Positions 46,306-56,276 of a stretch of DNA of 64,000 nucleotides are shown one piece after another (the first letter of the stretch is position 1; each line of letters begins with the position of its first letter). Below the pieces are notes generated by a model that was not told where the DNA came from, made no database searches, and saw only the letters and a list, made by a program, of their open reading frames with translations. The DNA comes from G963662265 sp963668545. Lineage in GTDB: Bacteria > Spirochaetota > Spirochaetia > CADAEX01. The stretch covers positions 1,054,001 to 1,118,000 of the forward strand of contig OY764868.1 in the NCBI GenBank assembly GCA_963668545.1, in the 5' to 3' direction. Made by a program: the position numbers and the translations under genes.

Positions 46306-47151
46306 ATGAAAAGAAATTTCAATAAAAATCTGGCAGTGATAACAGGCTGTGACAGCGGTATCGGTAAAAGCCTGGCTGAAGTGTTTCTGCAAAATGGCTA
46401 TTCTGTTTTAATATCATATCTGCAGGACAATCCCTTTCCTCCAGGCAGGCAGCTTTATACAGAACAGCTTGACATAACTGATGAGAACTCAATCATTAAA
46501 TTCCATAAAACACTGCTGGGAGTCTTGAAAAAAGGGCTGAAATTAACTTATTTAATCAACAATGCAGGCATTGCCATGGGTGGGCCTGTCGAAAACCTGC
46601 CTGTGAAGATTTTCAGACAAGTCTTTGAAGTTAACTTTTTCGGTTTGATTTCCCTGACCCAGAAAGAAATTCCCCGGCTGATCAAAGACAGGGGCAGAAT
46701 AATAATTGTAGGTTCAATGGCCGGCAAAATCGCCATGCCGTTTTTATCACCTTATTCTGCAAGTAAATTTGCTCTGGAAGGTCTCAGCGATTCTCTCAGA
46801 AGGGAATTATTGCCCTTTGGTGTTAAAGTTGTTTTACTGGAACCCGGCGGTATTGCAACACCAATCTGGTCAAAGGCAAAAAAACAGGATACTTCTTTTA
46901 TTGGTGAAAGATATCTTCACAGCATGAAGATATTTGAAGAAAAGTTTATCGATCCAAATTTAAAAGCCATGCCGCCAAATAAAGCAGCCGTGAAAATTTT
47001 CAGGATTATCGGTAAAAAACATCTGAAATCCCGTTATCTGATTGCTGAGAATAAAGTAGCAGCTTATCTGCCCCTGCTGATACCGGTTAAACTTTTTGAC
47101 AGTCTCGTATTAAAGCTTTTTGATATGAATTATGGTAAAAAGGATTATTAA
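46306..47151 (+). CDS. Short-chain dehydrogenase/reductase
   Basis: 281 residues, classical SDR. NAD(P)-binding TGCDSGIG at 13-20, NNAGIA near 86, catalytic S near 137 (VGSMAGK) and YSASK near 150, then the LEPGGIATPIW segment. Resembles 17-beta/11-beta-hydroxysteroid-type SDRs; substrate unknown. Confidence 0.88.
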   Translation: MKRNFNKNLAVITGCDSGIGKSLAEVFLQNGYSVLISYLQDNPFPPGRQLYTEQLDITDENSIIKFHKTLLGVLKKGLKLTYLINNAGIAMGGPVENLPVKIFRQVFEVNFFGLISLTQKEIPRLIKDRGRIIIVGSMAGKIAMPFLSPYSASKFALEGLSDSLRRELLPFGVKVVLLEPGGIATPIWSKAKKQDTSFIGERYLHSMKIFEEKFIDPNLKAMPPNKAAVKIFRIIGKKHLKSRYLIAENKVAAYLPLLIPVKLFDSLVLKLFDMNYGKKDY

Positions 47152-47174
47152 ATATAAATAATTTTAAAAGTTGA

Positions 47175-47873
47175 ATGATGAATTCTGTTATTAAGTCGAA
47201 TTTGATGTTAATTAGTAATTGCTGCATGGAGAAAATATTGAAAGACTACCAGGTATATTTGTTTGATATGGATGGAACACTGGTAAATTCCGAACCACTG
47301 AAAGGAAAAGCACTTGCACTTGCCTGCAAAGATCATGATGCAAACATTGATTTTAATATCTATAAGGATGTCATGGGTGAAAGCTGGGAAGTTGTTACAG
47401 GTTACTTTTTTAAAACAGGGGGGATATCGCCGGATTCAAGTGAATTCAACAGTTCCTTCAAGGCACATTATGAGCACTTACTGTTGGAAAATCTTGAATT
47501 AAACAAGGGTGCCAAAGAGTATATTGAAGAACTAAAACTTATAGGCAAAACATGCGGTTTGGTGAGTTCTGCAGCTTCCTGGATGGTTAATAATATTCTT
47601 GAAATTCTGAACCTTGACAGGATCTTTGACATTGTAATTACTCAGGAAGATGTGACCAGGCATAAGCCGGATCCGGAGGCTTATAATTTGGCCCTTGAAA
47701 GGCTTGGAATGTCGCCGGAAAGAGTTGTTATTTTTGAGGACTCAACTGCCGGTATATCAGCAGGTCTGGCAAGTGGATGTAATGTCATTGCAATCAATCA
47801 TGAGTTTAACAGCAATAATGATTTAAGCGGCGCATTAAGGATAATAAAAAGTTTTGAGGATTTGCTGTTTTAA
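47175..47873 (+). CDS. HAD-superfamily phosphatase (beta-phosphoglucomutase/GPP-like)
   Basis: HAD motif I FDMDGTLVNS, motif II in LVSSAAS, motif III/IV HKPDPEAY and FEDSTAG. The frame opens at 47175 (232 residues), but an ATG at 47226 (215 residues) puts motif I nearer the usual distance from the start and may be the true one. Neither has a clear ribosome binding site. Probably hydrolyses a small phosphorylated metabolite. Confidence 0.82.
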   Translation: MMNSVIKSNLMLISNCCMEKILKDYQVYLFDMDGTLVNSEPLKGKALALACKDHDANIDFNIYKDVMGESWEVVTGYFFKTGGISPDSSEFNSSFKAHYEHLLLENLELNKGAKEYIEELKLIGKTCGLVSSAASWMVNNILEILNLDRIFDIVITQEDVTRHKPDPEAYNLALERLGMSPERVVIFEDSTAGISAGLASGCNVIAINHEFNSNNDLSGALRIIKSFEDLLF

Positions 47874-48140
47874 ACAAAGAGATGAAACAGATACAATGAA
47901 ATGAATTATATAAACTGTGTAACCCCGGGTGCGTCTTTAAAAAAGTGATTAAGTATAAGTAAATATGGTTATACTTAAAAACATATAATTGTCTTGTTGT
48001 TTTTTTAAATACTATCAGGATAATAAAATGCTGTTATCCTGGTCATTGTTAAGTTTTTCTTAAGCAAAAAAAACAGTGATGGCATTAACCGGACATTTTC
48101 ATAAAAAATATGATTCTTTTTTAAGAAAAAAGTTTGGATC
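47874..48140. other. Convergent intergenic region with hairpins
   Basis: AAGTATAA / TTATACTT (about 47953-47980) is followed by a T-rich stretch. AGGATAA / TTATCCT (48017-48040) and TTAAG / CTTAA (48049-48063) follow. One or more could terminate transcription of the converging HAD and kinase genes. Also holds an IS481-A end relic. Confidence 0.45.
48071..48112 (+). mobile_element. Degenerate left end of IS481-A
   Basis: AACAGTGATGGCATTAACCG and what follows matches the IS481-A left end with about six mismatches in 38 positions. Nothing else of the element remains. Confidence 0.55.
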
Positions 48141-50177
48141 CTATGAGAAATGTTTTTTAAGAAGCGATGAGAGTTCCTCCCTTCTGAACGGTTTTCTTAT
48201 ACTGTCATTGAAGCCGTATTCTGAAGGGTTTGACATGATATTGTCGTCTGAAAAACCGCTTGATGCAAAAATCTTGAGATCAGGTAGAATCTCCCTCACT
48301 CTGTTCACAGCTTCAGCCCCTCCCATACCTCCCGGAATAGTGAGATCAAAAATAGCGAACTCAATTGTCTTGCCCTCATTTACCGCATTCTCAATAATTT
48401 CAACAGTCTCTGCTCCATCCTTTGCATATACAGCAGTATAACCCATGGACTCGATATAACTGCTTATAATTTCCCGCATGAAGGACTCATCATCCATGAT
48501 CACAGCAAGCCCGCTTGAAATATGGTAATCAGTTTCCTTTTCCCTGATATTTTCTGCAGAGATTTCTGATGCCGGAAGAAAAACAATAATTTCTGTCCCT
48601 TTTCCCTGTGCTGAAACAGCTTTTATCAGACCGCCGTGTTTCTGAATTATTGAATATGATGTTGCAAGGCCAAGGCCTGTCCCGCTTTTTTTTGTTGTGA
48701 AGAAGGGGTCGAAAATTTGTTTCAGCTGCTCTGTGGAAATCCCTTTTCCTTTATCAGTGACAGAAAACCTTACATATTTTCCTGAGGGAAGATTATCCAC
48801 TTTGTTTTCACCCACGACAGTATTTTCAGCCCTGACTGATATTATACCGCTTCCGTTCATGGCCTGTTTTGCATTAATAATTATATTGTCAATAACCTGG
48901 CTTATCTGGTTTTCATCAAAATCGCAGTGCCAGAGATCCCCTGCAATATCGTAAACACAGCTTACCTGTGAACCTGAAAGTGCAAACCTTGAGTTGTCAA
49001 TCAGTACTTTCCCAAGGTCGCCTGCCTTTCTGACAGGTTCTCCCCCTTTCGAAAATGTCAGAAGCTGCTGGGTAAGGTTCTTTGCTCTCTCGAATACTGT
49101 AAATGCCTTGTCAAGGTAATCAGCTGTTTCCGGGGACAGGTCCTCTCCTGACCGTGCAAGTTCAATATAACCGAAAATTCCGCTCAAGAGGTTGTTGAAG
49201 TCATGGGCAATTCCTCCGGCCATTATTGCCAGGGCATTGAGTTTATCTGACTGGATAAAAGAGTCAAGAAATTTCTGTTTCTCGCTTATATCCCGGATAA
49301 ATGCCTGGTATGTTCCGTCCGGCATCCTCATTGTATTCATTTCTATCAATACAGTTGATCTGTCATTTCGTGTGAGATTTCTTTCATTTCTTACAGTATA
49401 TCCCTTCATTAAGAGGTCATATCTCAGAGGAACATTTCTTATCTCCTCGGGAGAGAAAAGGATGTTTATGTTTTTACATATAAGTTCCTCATTTGAATAT
49501 CCTGTCAGTTCAGAGGCCTGCCTGTTCGCTTCCATTATAAAACCTCCCGGGCTTCCGAGGAGGATGGCGTCAGGAGCAAGTTCAATAAGAGACTTGAATC
49601 TGGCTTCGCTTTTTGAAAGGGCTATCTCCGCATTCTTTCTTTCTGTTATATCAATTCCTACAGCCTGAAATTCTGTATTATCATAATCTTCTTCTGTTAC
49701 CCTGTGTACATACCACTGCTGCCATCTTGTTTGCCCGTCTAAAGCTGTAAAACTCCTTTCTAGTGTTTTTGAAATATCTCCCGGTTTTATTGAATGGAGG
49801 TATTTAAAAACCTCATCGAAATTCGGTATCTGCATAAAATCTTCCAGGTTTCTGCCCAATACATCGCCCTGAATCCCGAGATAACTGTTGTAATATTTTT
49901 TCCAGGCAGAATTAACGAAAGTAATTTTTCCTGAACCTGTGAATCTGGCTATCATTTCAGACTGTGTTTCCACAACGCCCCTGTATCTGCGTTCAGCTAT
50001 CTGCAGTTCCCTGTTTATTCCTGATATTTTATTTTTCTCAGACCCTGAATCTGCCGTGTTTATGCCAGCACACTGCATGTCTGTTTTCTGCTGTTTTGTG
50101 TTGTTTCTGTCCGGCATAATAAGAGAGTGAAAACTTCTTAAAGTGTTTTGCAACCATGAAAAAATCTTTTTCGTCAT
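48141..50177 (-). CDS. Hybrid sensor histidine kinase (PAS-PAS-HisKA-HATPase-REC)
   Basis: 678 residues. Two PAS domains (about 65-190 and 190-310), NtrB-type HisKA with GGIAHDFNNLLSG (H near 325), HATPase with IINAKQAM, DKGKGIS and GTGLGLATSYSI, and a C-terminal receiver with phospho-acceptor Asp in IFDLTIPG near 612. No transmembrane segment seen, so probably cytoplasmic. Signal and output partner are unknown; phosphorelay to a separate regulator is likely. Confidence 0.9.
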   Translation of the reverse strand: MTKKIFSWLQNTLRSFHSLIMPDRNNTKQQKTDMQCAGINTADSGSEKNKISGINRELQIAERRYRGVVETQSEMIARFTGSGKITFVNSAWKKYYNSYLGIQGDVLGRNLEDFMQIPNFDEVFKYLHSIKPGDISKTLERSFTALDGQTRWQQWYVHRVTEEDYDNTEFQAVGIDITERKNAEIALSKSEARFKSLIELAPDAILLGSPGGFIMEANRQASELTGYSNEELICKNINILFSPEEIRNVPLRYDLLMKGYTVRNERNLTRNDRSTVLIEMNTMRMPDGTYQAFIRDISEKQKFLDSFIQSDKLNALAIMAGGIAHDFNNLLSGIFGYIELARSGEDLSPETADYLDKAFTVFERAKNLTQQLLTFSKGGEPVRKAGDLGKVLIDNSRFALSGSQVSCVYDIAGDLWHCDFDENQISQVIDNIIINAKQAMNGSGIISVRAENTVVGENKVDNLPSGKYVRFSVTDKGKGISTEQLKQIFDPFFTTKKSGTGLGLATSYSIIQKHGGLIKAVSAQGKGTEIIVFLPASEISAENIREKETDYHISSGLAVIMDDESFMREIISSYIESMGYTAVYAKDGAETVEIIENAVNEGKTIEFAIFDLTIPGGMGGAEAVNRVREILPDLKIFASSGFSDDNIMSNPSEYGFNDSIRKPFRREELSSLLKKHFS

Positions 50178-50466
50178 TGATATTTATTCTGCTCTCCCTA
50201 TGATACGGTTTTAAAGGATCCCTTTAATAATTATCAGTCTGATTTGCTGTTTCTTCAAATTATTTTCATCCAGGGATTATAAGAGATGTCTGATATTGAG
50301 AGAATCTATAAAATTGATAATTGGAGAATCTGGAAAGCTTTACTGATTATCCAGCAGATTCAGCTGATTTTACTGGAAAAAATGCAGTTTTTATTAAAAT
50401 CCTTTCAAAACAAGCGTCTTGAATATATTATAATTTAAAATATAGATAAATATTAAAGGGGAAATT

Positions 50467-50871
50467 ATGAAGAAACAGTCTGCCATATTTATTATTCTGG
50501 GAATAGTACTTATTATGGGTTCATGCACAAATACTCCGCCTGATTTATATCTGAGTTTTAATATAAATACCTGGTCACAAGTTGGAGCAGGGGATCCTGT
50601 AAATATTAATTATACTCTTAAAAATGGTGGAGATACTACTCTTGAAAACTGTAAAATCCAGTTTGGCATTGATACAAATAATTCTCTAACATGGGATTAT
50701 ACCAATACAATGTGGACAAGCGGAGTTGATCTCAGTGTAGGAGAATCACATACTGATAGTATTTCTATCCCCACAACTGGTACTGCTGTTACTGTCTATG
50801 TTATTGCTTCCGGCTGGGATGACCCTGAAGATAAAAGCGCTGCACGAACAGTAATATATTACGACAACTGA
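50467..50871 (+). CDS. Small lipoprotein with CARDB-like beta domain
   Basis: 134 residues. Signal peptide KKQSAIFIILGIVLIMGSC with lipobox. The mature part (VNINYTLKNGGDTTLENCKI, VTVYVIASGWDDPED) resembles a CARDB/immunoglobulin-like domain. AAGGGG ribosome binding site. The 290 bp upstream are AT-rich without a gene. Confidence 0.75.
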   Translation: MKKQSAIFIILGIVLIMGSCTNTPPDLYLSFNINTWSQVGAGDPVNINYTLKNGGDTTLENCKIQFGIDTNNSLTWDYTNTMWTSGVDLSVGESHTDSISIPTTGTAVTVYVIASGWDDPEDKSAARTVIYYDN

Positions 50872-51019
50872 TAACTTGCAGATAAAACAGAAAAACAGGC
50901 CGGACCCTGAAAGACAGATATACAGTTTCCAGATATATTGATTTCGTCCGGCAAACCACTTTTTTTGCATTGGAATTCCCGTTAAAATGCATATATTCAA
51001 TTTACCGGAGTTTTGAAAT

Positions 51020-51895
51020 TTGATCATATATGATGAACCGCTTTACAGACCCCCGTCTGAAGCCGAGAGCCTGATTCTCCAGGCAACCATAGGATGCAGT
51101 CACAACAGCTGTACATTCTGTACAATGTATAAATCAAAGAGATACAGGAAAAGAAGTTTTGAGGAAATTGAATCCGAGATAGATTCGCTTTCAATGTACA
51201 GTGACTTGAGAAGAGTTTTCCTTGGAGACGGAGATGCACTTGCCATGGATACAGAACCTCTTGTCAGGATATTCAGAAAACTTAAAAAAACATTTCCCCG
51301 GTTGAGGAGAATATCGTTATACGGGAATACAGGCAATGTGACCGGCAAGACAGACAGGGAACTTGAAATCCTCCGTTCTGAAGGGCTTTCAATTGTTTAT
51401 CTTGGATTTGAAACAGGCTCTGATTTCCTTCTTGAAAGAACCGGAAAAGGGGTCACATTTAACGACCATGTTTCTGCCGCAAACAGGCTTAAAGAGGCAG
51501 GGATTGATCTTTCCGCCACTTTGATAAACGGCCTTGGGGGGAGGGAATACTGGAAAGATCATGTCCTTAAAAGCACAGAGCTTGTTAACCTCACTGCGCC
51601 TAAATATCTTTCAACACTTTCTCTTATTATACCCCATGACTGCAGAAAAAGGTTTATGACAGGTTTTGACGGTGTTTTTACTGAACAGGATGACATGGGC
51701 ATGCTGGAGGAGGAAAGGCTCCTTATAAGCGGGATTGATACGGCAGACAGGATTATCTTCAGGTCTAACCATGCCTCAAACGCACTTCCCCTTTCCGGAA
51801 CACTCCCTGATGCAGGGGAAGATCTTATAAGGAAGATTGATTGTGCTCTTTCAGGGAATTCTTTTATCCGCCCGTTATGGCTGAGAGGATTATAG
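51020..51895 (+). CDS. Radical SAM protein
   Basis: 291 residues from a TTG start with GGAG 9 bp upstream. Variant cysteine motif CSHNSCTFC near 26-34 (C-x5-C-x2-C), then GDGDALAM, SLYGNTGNV and IVYLGFETGSD, as in the Elp3/oxygen-independent-type radical SAM proteins. Substrate unknown. Confidence 0.82.
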   Translation: MIIYDEPLYRPPSEAESLILQATIGCSHNSCTFCTMYKSKRYRKRSFEEIESEIDSLSMYSDLRRVFLGDGDALAMDTEPLVRIFRKLKKTFPRLRRISLYGNTGNVTGKTDRELEILRSEGLSIVYLGFETGSDFLLERTGKGVTFNDHVSAANRLKEAGIDLSATLINGLGGREYWKDHVLKSTELVNLTAPKYLSTLSLIIPHDCRKRFMTGFDGVFTEQDDMGMLEEERLLISGIDTADRIIFRSNHASNALPLSGTLPDAGEDLIRKIDCALSGNSFIRPLWLRGL

Positions 51896-51904
51896 AAACA
51901 TGAA

Positions 51905-52588
51905 TCAGAAATAGAACATCCTGAATCCTATAAGTATTATTGCGGAATCAGCAAAAATATGAACAATCCATGAGTTGAGGAAATTCCGGCTTCTTATATT
52001 CAGATGATTGAAAATAAGCCCTGCAGTTACAAGACCTGCAAGTACAGTAACTGTCAGGGTAAGGGAGAACCATGTTCTGAATATTGAAATATGATACAGC
52101 CCGAAATAAAGAGAAGAAATAATGGCTGCAGTTTTCCTCAGACCTGTTTCATGGATTCCCAGGAAAATATATCCCCTGAAGAAAAACTCCTCGATAAAGG
52201 AATTTACAAAAGTGATATAAAGCCCGACAATGAAAAAAGTTCCTGCTGTTATTTTAAGCTTTGTTTCAAGCTCATTCCTGATTGAGTTTAAATCAACAAG
52301 ATGGTGAAGCAGGTAATATGCTGATATTATGACTGCAAAAACAGATATACCCAGGACAATTCCCGCTTTAAGGTCTTTAAATTTTATATGTTCAATACCG
52401 AGAGAATTCCTTATCGATCCCGTACCGGAGAGTAGTGTGAATGCGAAAGGGATTCCTGCAAAAAGAAAGATTTTCACTGATGTTTTAACAAGATAGCTGC
52501 ATCCGATGTACTGTTCAACTACATACATGAAGAGGCAGGCAAATGATGAGCTTGCAACAATAAATATTTTTTTATATTTATCTGACAT
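51905..52588 (-). CDS. CPBP-family intramembrane metalloprotease
   Basis: 227 residues with about six membrane segments. Motifs FIEEFFFRG (EExxxR), FGLYHISIF and IVHIFADS supply the glutamate and histidine residues of CAAX/bacteriocin-processing (CPBP) enzymes. Third gene of a minus-strand operon with fhs and the metallopeptidase (6-bp gap). Confidence 0.87.
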   Translation of the reverse strand: MSDKYKKIFIVASSSFACLFMYVVEQYIGCSYLVKTSVKIFLFAGIPFAFTLLSGTGSIRNSLGIEHIKFKDLKAGIVLGISVFAVIISAYYLLHHLVDLNSIRNELETKLKITAGTFFIVGLYITFVNSFIEEFFFRGYIFLGIHETGLRKTAAIISSLYFGLYHISIFRTWFSLTLTVTVLAGLVTAGLIFNHLNIRSRNFLNSWIVHIFADSAIILIGFRMFYF

Positions 52589-52594
52589 AAAGAT

Positions 52595-53128
52595 TTATTC
52601 CCTTTTTCCTGATCCGCTTTCTGTTGTTTTATGTAATTCCTTCTGCCTTTCCAGATTCAGAAGATACAGCCTGAAATCAAACTCTGTTTCTGAATAAGCT
52701 GCCATCATGTAATGGCAGAGCCTGTAAAACTCCCTGCCGTGGGTTTTCTCTTTAAGGTGTGCAAGTTCATGTACAGCAATCATCTCAAGGAAATCCGAAG
52801 GAGCATCCCTGAACACTGTTGAAATCCTTATCTCGCTTTTTGACTTGAGTTTCCTCCCCTGAACCCGGCTGACAAATGAATGAAGCCCCAGGGCATTGTA
52901 CGCTGTCTCAATACTGTCATCATAGAGTACCTTGTGTACAGGAGGGGATTTTTTCATAAAGCTTTTTTTAAGTTCCCGGATATAGTCATAGAGTGCCTTG
53001 TCAGATTTTATTTCATGTTTATCAGGGTATCTGCTTTCAAGGTAAAAAGCCAGTTTCCCGCTGTTGTAGAGTTTTTCAACCTGGTCAACCAGCTGTTCAG
53101 GGTATCCCTTAAGGAGATCTATGTTCAA
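52595..53128 (-). CDS. YgjP-like (DUF45) metallopeptidase
   Basis: 177 residues. Zinc motif HELAHLKEKTHGREFYRLC, the HExxH-x5-H pattern of YgjP/WSS1-like SprT-related proteases. 27 bp downstream of fhs. Confidence 0.82.
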   Translation of the reverse strand: MNIDLLKGYPEQLVDQVEKLYNSGKLAFYLESRYPDKHEIKSDKALYDYIRELKKSFMKKSPPVHKVLYDDSIETAYNALGLHSFVSRVQGRKLKSKSEIRISTVFRDAPSDFLEMIAVHELAHLKEKTHGREFYRLCHYMMAAYSETEFDFRLYLLNLERQKELHKTTESGSGKRE

Positions 53129-53155
53129 TTCTTCAATGCCCCGTCAATCACTGTG

Positions 53156-54919
53156 CTAGTAAAGACCCTTTACCTTGCCGGTTTCAGTGTCTATATCAAT
53201 CCTTCTGTATGCAGGGTCTGAAGCAGTCCCCGGCATAAGCTTGATTTCCCCTGCTACAGGTACTACAAAACCAGCTCCCCTGTAAACCATGATATCCCTT
53301 ATTGGAAGTGTCCAGTCGACTGGGCGGTTTTTAAGTTCAGGATCATGGGAAAGGCTGAGGTGTGTTTTTACCATGCAGGTGGAAAGATTTTTAAGTTCAG
53401 GATCATTTTCAATTTTCTCAGCCTTTTTCTTTGCAGTCTCAGTATATGTTACACCGTCAGCGCCGTAAACTTCTGTAGCTATTGTATAGATTTTCTCCCT
53501 TAAGGGGGCATCCTCGTCATAGAGAAATTTAAACTCTTTTTCCTCTCCGCATGCATCAATTACAGCTTCCGCAAGTTCTTCAGCCCCTTTGCCCCCTTCA
53601 AGCCAGTGCCTGGAAACAGCAACCCTTGCTCCGTTTTCCTCTGCAGCTTTTTTTATGATTTCAAGTTCCTCTTCATCATCAGATGCAAAGTGATTGATGC
53701 ATACAACAGGGGGGATACCGCTTTTTTTAACAGCATCAAGGTGAGCCATAAGGTTATCAAGACCTTTTCTCACAAGATCTGTATTCTTCTCAGTGTAAGC
53801 CTTGTCAAGCGGTTTACCGGGAGCTACCCTTGGACCTCCTCCGTGCATCTTGAGGGCCCTGACTGTACATACAAGAACAGCGCAGTCAGGTGTGAGGTTT
53901 GAAAAGCGGGATTTGAGGTTCCAGAATTTCTCAAAACCAATATCTGCTCCGAATCCGCTTTCTGTAACATGATAGTCTGCAAGTTTAAGGCCTATGAGGT
54001 CGGCAATTATTGAAGACTGCCCGATAGCTATATTTGCAAAAGGTCCTGCATGAACAAGTACAGGCTGACCTTCTATAGTCTGCATAAGGTTGGGATTTAT
54101 GGCTTTTGCCATTATTGCAGTCATTGCCCCTGCAACTTCAAGATCTTCTGCATTGACCGGATTTCCCGACTTGTCATACCCGATAACCATCTTGCCGATT
54201 CTCAGTCTCAGGTCTTCAAGGCTTGTTGCGACAGCAAGAATTGCCATAAGCTCTGATGAGACAGTTATCTGAAAACCGCTTTTCATCATGAGGCCGTCCA
54301 TTCTGCCCCCGATCCCTATGATTATTTCCCTCAGGGCCTGTGCTGAAAGGTCTATGGCCCATCCCATCGCGGGATTTCTGGGATCAATATCAAGCCTTTT
54401 AAGTGATTTTTTCTCCAGAACTGAATCCTGGTAGTTAAACTCATGCTGCATTCTGGATGTCAGTGCAACCATTGCCAGATTATGGGCATTTGTTATTGAA
54501 TCAATATCACCAGTGAGCCCGAGGCTGAATTCAGTAAGAGGTATGCACTGTGCAAGGCCTCCACCTGCAGCTGACCCTTTTATATTGAATGTAGGGCCCC
54601 CTGACGGCTGCCTTATTGCCCCTATTACTTTTTTCCCGAGAGAACCCAGACCCTGTACAAGCCCCATTGTGGTTGTTGTTTTCCCTTCCCCGAGAGGTGT
54701 CGGTGTGATGGCTGTAACTTCGATATATTTTCCGTTTTTCCTTTTTTCAAGCCTTTTCAGTATATGCATGTAATCCAGTTTACCTATAAAGTGACCGTAA
54801 GGAAGAAGCTCCATCTTTTCAAGATTCATCTCCTCAGCAAGCTGGTAGACTGTTTTCATATTCTCTGATGCTACATCAGCGATTTCCCAGTCTTTCATTT
54901 TCAGCGGATCAAGTTTCAT
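53156..54919 (-). CDS. fhs: Formate-tetrahydrofolate ligase
   Basis: 587 residues. It joins formate, ATP and tetrahydrofolate to 10-formyl-THF in one-carbon metabolism. P-loop TPLGEGKTTTTMGL, RQPSGGPTFNIKGSAAGGG, GDIDSITNAHNLAM and the LTPDCAVLVCTVRALKMHGG region are diagnostic. Slightly longer than the common 555-560 residues because of N- and C-terminal extensions. First gene of the operon; the leader holds an ACGCC / GGCGT hairpin (about 54955-54970). Confidence 0.96.
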   Translation of the reverse strand: MKLDPLKMKDWEIADVASENMKTVYQLAEEMNLEKMELLPYGHFIGKLDYMHILKRLEKRKNGKYIEVTAITPTPLGEGKTTTTMGLVQGLGSLGKKVIGAIRQPSGGPTFNIKGSAAGGGLAQCIPLTEFSLGLTGDIDSITNAHNLAMVALTSRMQHEFNYQDSVLEKKSLKRLDIDPRNPAMGWAIDLSAQALREIIIGIGGRMDGLMMKSGFQITVSSELMAILAVATSLEDLRLRIGKMVIGYDKSGNPVNAEDLEVAGAMTAIMAKAINPNLMQTIEGQPVLVHAGPFANIAIGQSSIIADLIGLKLADYHVTESGFGADIGFEKFWNLKSRFSNLTPDCAVLVCTVRALKMHGGGPRVAPGKPLDKAYTEKNTDLVRKGLDNLMAHLDAVKKSGIPPVVCINHFASDDEEELEIIKKAAEENGARVAVSRHWLEGGKGAEELAEAVIDACGEEKEFKFLYDEDAPLREKIYTIATEVYGADGVTYTETAKKKAEKIENDPELKNLSTCMVKTHLSLSHDPELKNRPVDWTLPIRDIMVYRGAGFVVPVAGEIKLMPGTASDPAYRRIDIDTETGKVKGLY

Positions 54920-55088
54920 ATCTGCTACCTCAAGTATAATTCAGTTTTTTATGTTACGCCTTATCAGGCGTCATGCATCACTGATAAATTATATAACATA
55001 TTGATGAATTATTCAGCCAGTAAACTTTATCTGGAAAGAAATATGCGCTTTTGCTTGACATAATCTCTGAGAGGTATAAATTAATGGT

Positions 55089-55388
55089 ATGGTTGAAAAA
55101 GCTTTTTATGAACATGCAATAAAAGAACTTTCTGTTACTCTGGCAGCTACAGATAATTCTGAGCTTATTGAAGATTTCCTTAAAAGTATTCTGACTCCCA
55201 ATGAAATAAGTGAAGTTTCATCACGATGGGAACTGGTAAAGCAGATTGATGAGGGGGTAAGCCAGAGGAAAATTGCAGAAAACCTGGGGTTAAGTCTCTG
55301 TAAAATTACAAGGGGATCCAGGGAACTGAAAAAGGATAATTCCTCATTCAAAAAAATGATTGATAAATGGAAGGAAATTTCCGGCTGA
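55089..55388 (+). CDS. TrpR/YerC-like DNA-binding regulator
   Basis: 99 residues. SILTPNEISEVSSRWELVKQ and VSQRKIAENLGLSLCKITRGS form the TrpR-type helix-turn-helix. T. pallidum and related spirochaetes carry TrpR homologues. A -10 like TATAAA lies 11 bp upstream. Divergent from fhs; the target is unknown. Confidence 0.85.
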   Translation: MVEKAFYEHAIKELSVTLAATDNSELIEDFLKSILTPNEISEVSSRWELVKQIDEGVSQRKIAENLGLSLCKITRGSRELKKDNSSFKKMIDKWKEISG

Positions 55389-55449
55389 AAAAAAGCTGTT
55401 GATCTTTAAGGATTATTCAGTTACGGGTTTATCGGCAAAGACTATCCCG

Positions 55450-56238
55450 TCAGGTTAATTTCCTCTTATCAAGCCACTCAATGATTATTGATGCTGCATC
55501 TTCCTTTTCTTTACCGGTAAAAATCATATGATCAGATTTCTGAAGTATCTTTTCTGTGAGAAGCCTTTGCGGGACCCTTTTCCTTATTATTTCCAGAACA
55601 TCCAAAGGTACAGTCCTGTCTTGCTTTGAAACAACAAGGAGCACTTCGGAATTCAGTTTCGGGAGTTTTCTTTTTGCCCTGATCTGGAGAAAAAGTATCT
55701 CCGAAGCAGGTTTTATCCAGTCTTTTGACCAGTACTCTGTTTTCAGATACTCTTCAAACTCTGTTTCAGTTCTTATCCTGCACTCTTTGTTAAGTGATTT
55801 TATGAAGTATTTCAGAAGCGGTGTAAGGCAGAGGAGTGTTTTTCTCCTGTTTGTAAGGGCAGGTGATACAAGAATGAGTTTTTCCGGGCTGAAATATGAT
55901 GCTGCAATAATTGCGAGAAGACCTCCAAGTGAAAAACCTGCAATAACTACATCATCACAGATGCACTCAAGTTCCATGTAACTGTCGAATATTTTTCTGA
56001 GCCAGTCGGATTTCCCGGTTGATAAAAGATCTTCTGCACATGTGCCATGGCCGGGCAGCCTGGGAACAGATACTGTGTAGCCCTTCCTTATGAGTTCATC
56101 TGCAAGAAAAGCAACATCGTGTGGAGACCCCAGGTAACCGTGAATAATAAGAACTGCAGTCTTTCCCCCTTTTCTGAAAACTGGAAGAGCTTCGCTGAAA
56201 ACAATTTTACTGCTGCTTTTATTTTTTCCCATCTGCAT
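55450..56238 (-). CDS. Alpha/beta hydrolase (carboxylesterase/lipase type)
   Basis: 262 residues. Oxyanion LIIHGYLGS, nucleophile elbow GFSLGG near 104, acid D in VSKQDRTVP, H in KSDHMIF. Resembles Est30/monoacylglycerol-lipase-like enzymes. Probably cytoplasmic. Confidence 0.88.
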   Translation of the reverse strand: MQMGKNKSSSKIVFSEALPVFRKGGKTAVLIIHGYLGSPHDVAFLADELIRKGYTVSVPRLPGHGTCAEDLLSTGKSDWLRKIFDSYMELECICDDVVIAGFSLGGLLAIIAASYFSPEKLILVSPALTNRRKTLLCLTPLLKYFIKSLNKECRIRTETEFEEYLKTEYWSKDWIKPASEILFLQIRAKRKLPKLNSEVLLVVSKQDRTVPLDVLEIIRKRVPQRLLTEKILQKSDHMIFTGKEKEDAASIIIEWLDKRKLT

Positions 56239-56276
56239 AAATTATAAATATATTAAATCCTGTTGACAACTGACCG

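Noticed and set aside
54955..54970. Hairpin in the fhs leader as a riboswitch
   Set aside because: Only a short ACGCC/GGCGT stem; no conserved core of a known folate or purine riboswitch is visible.
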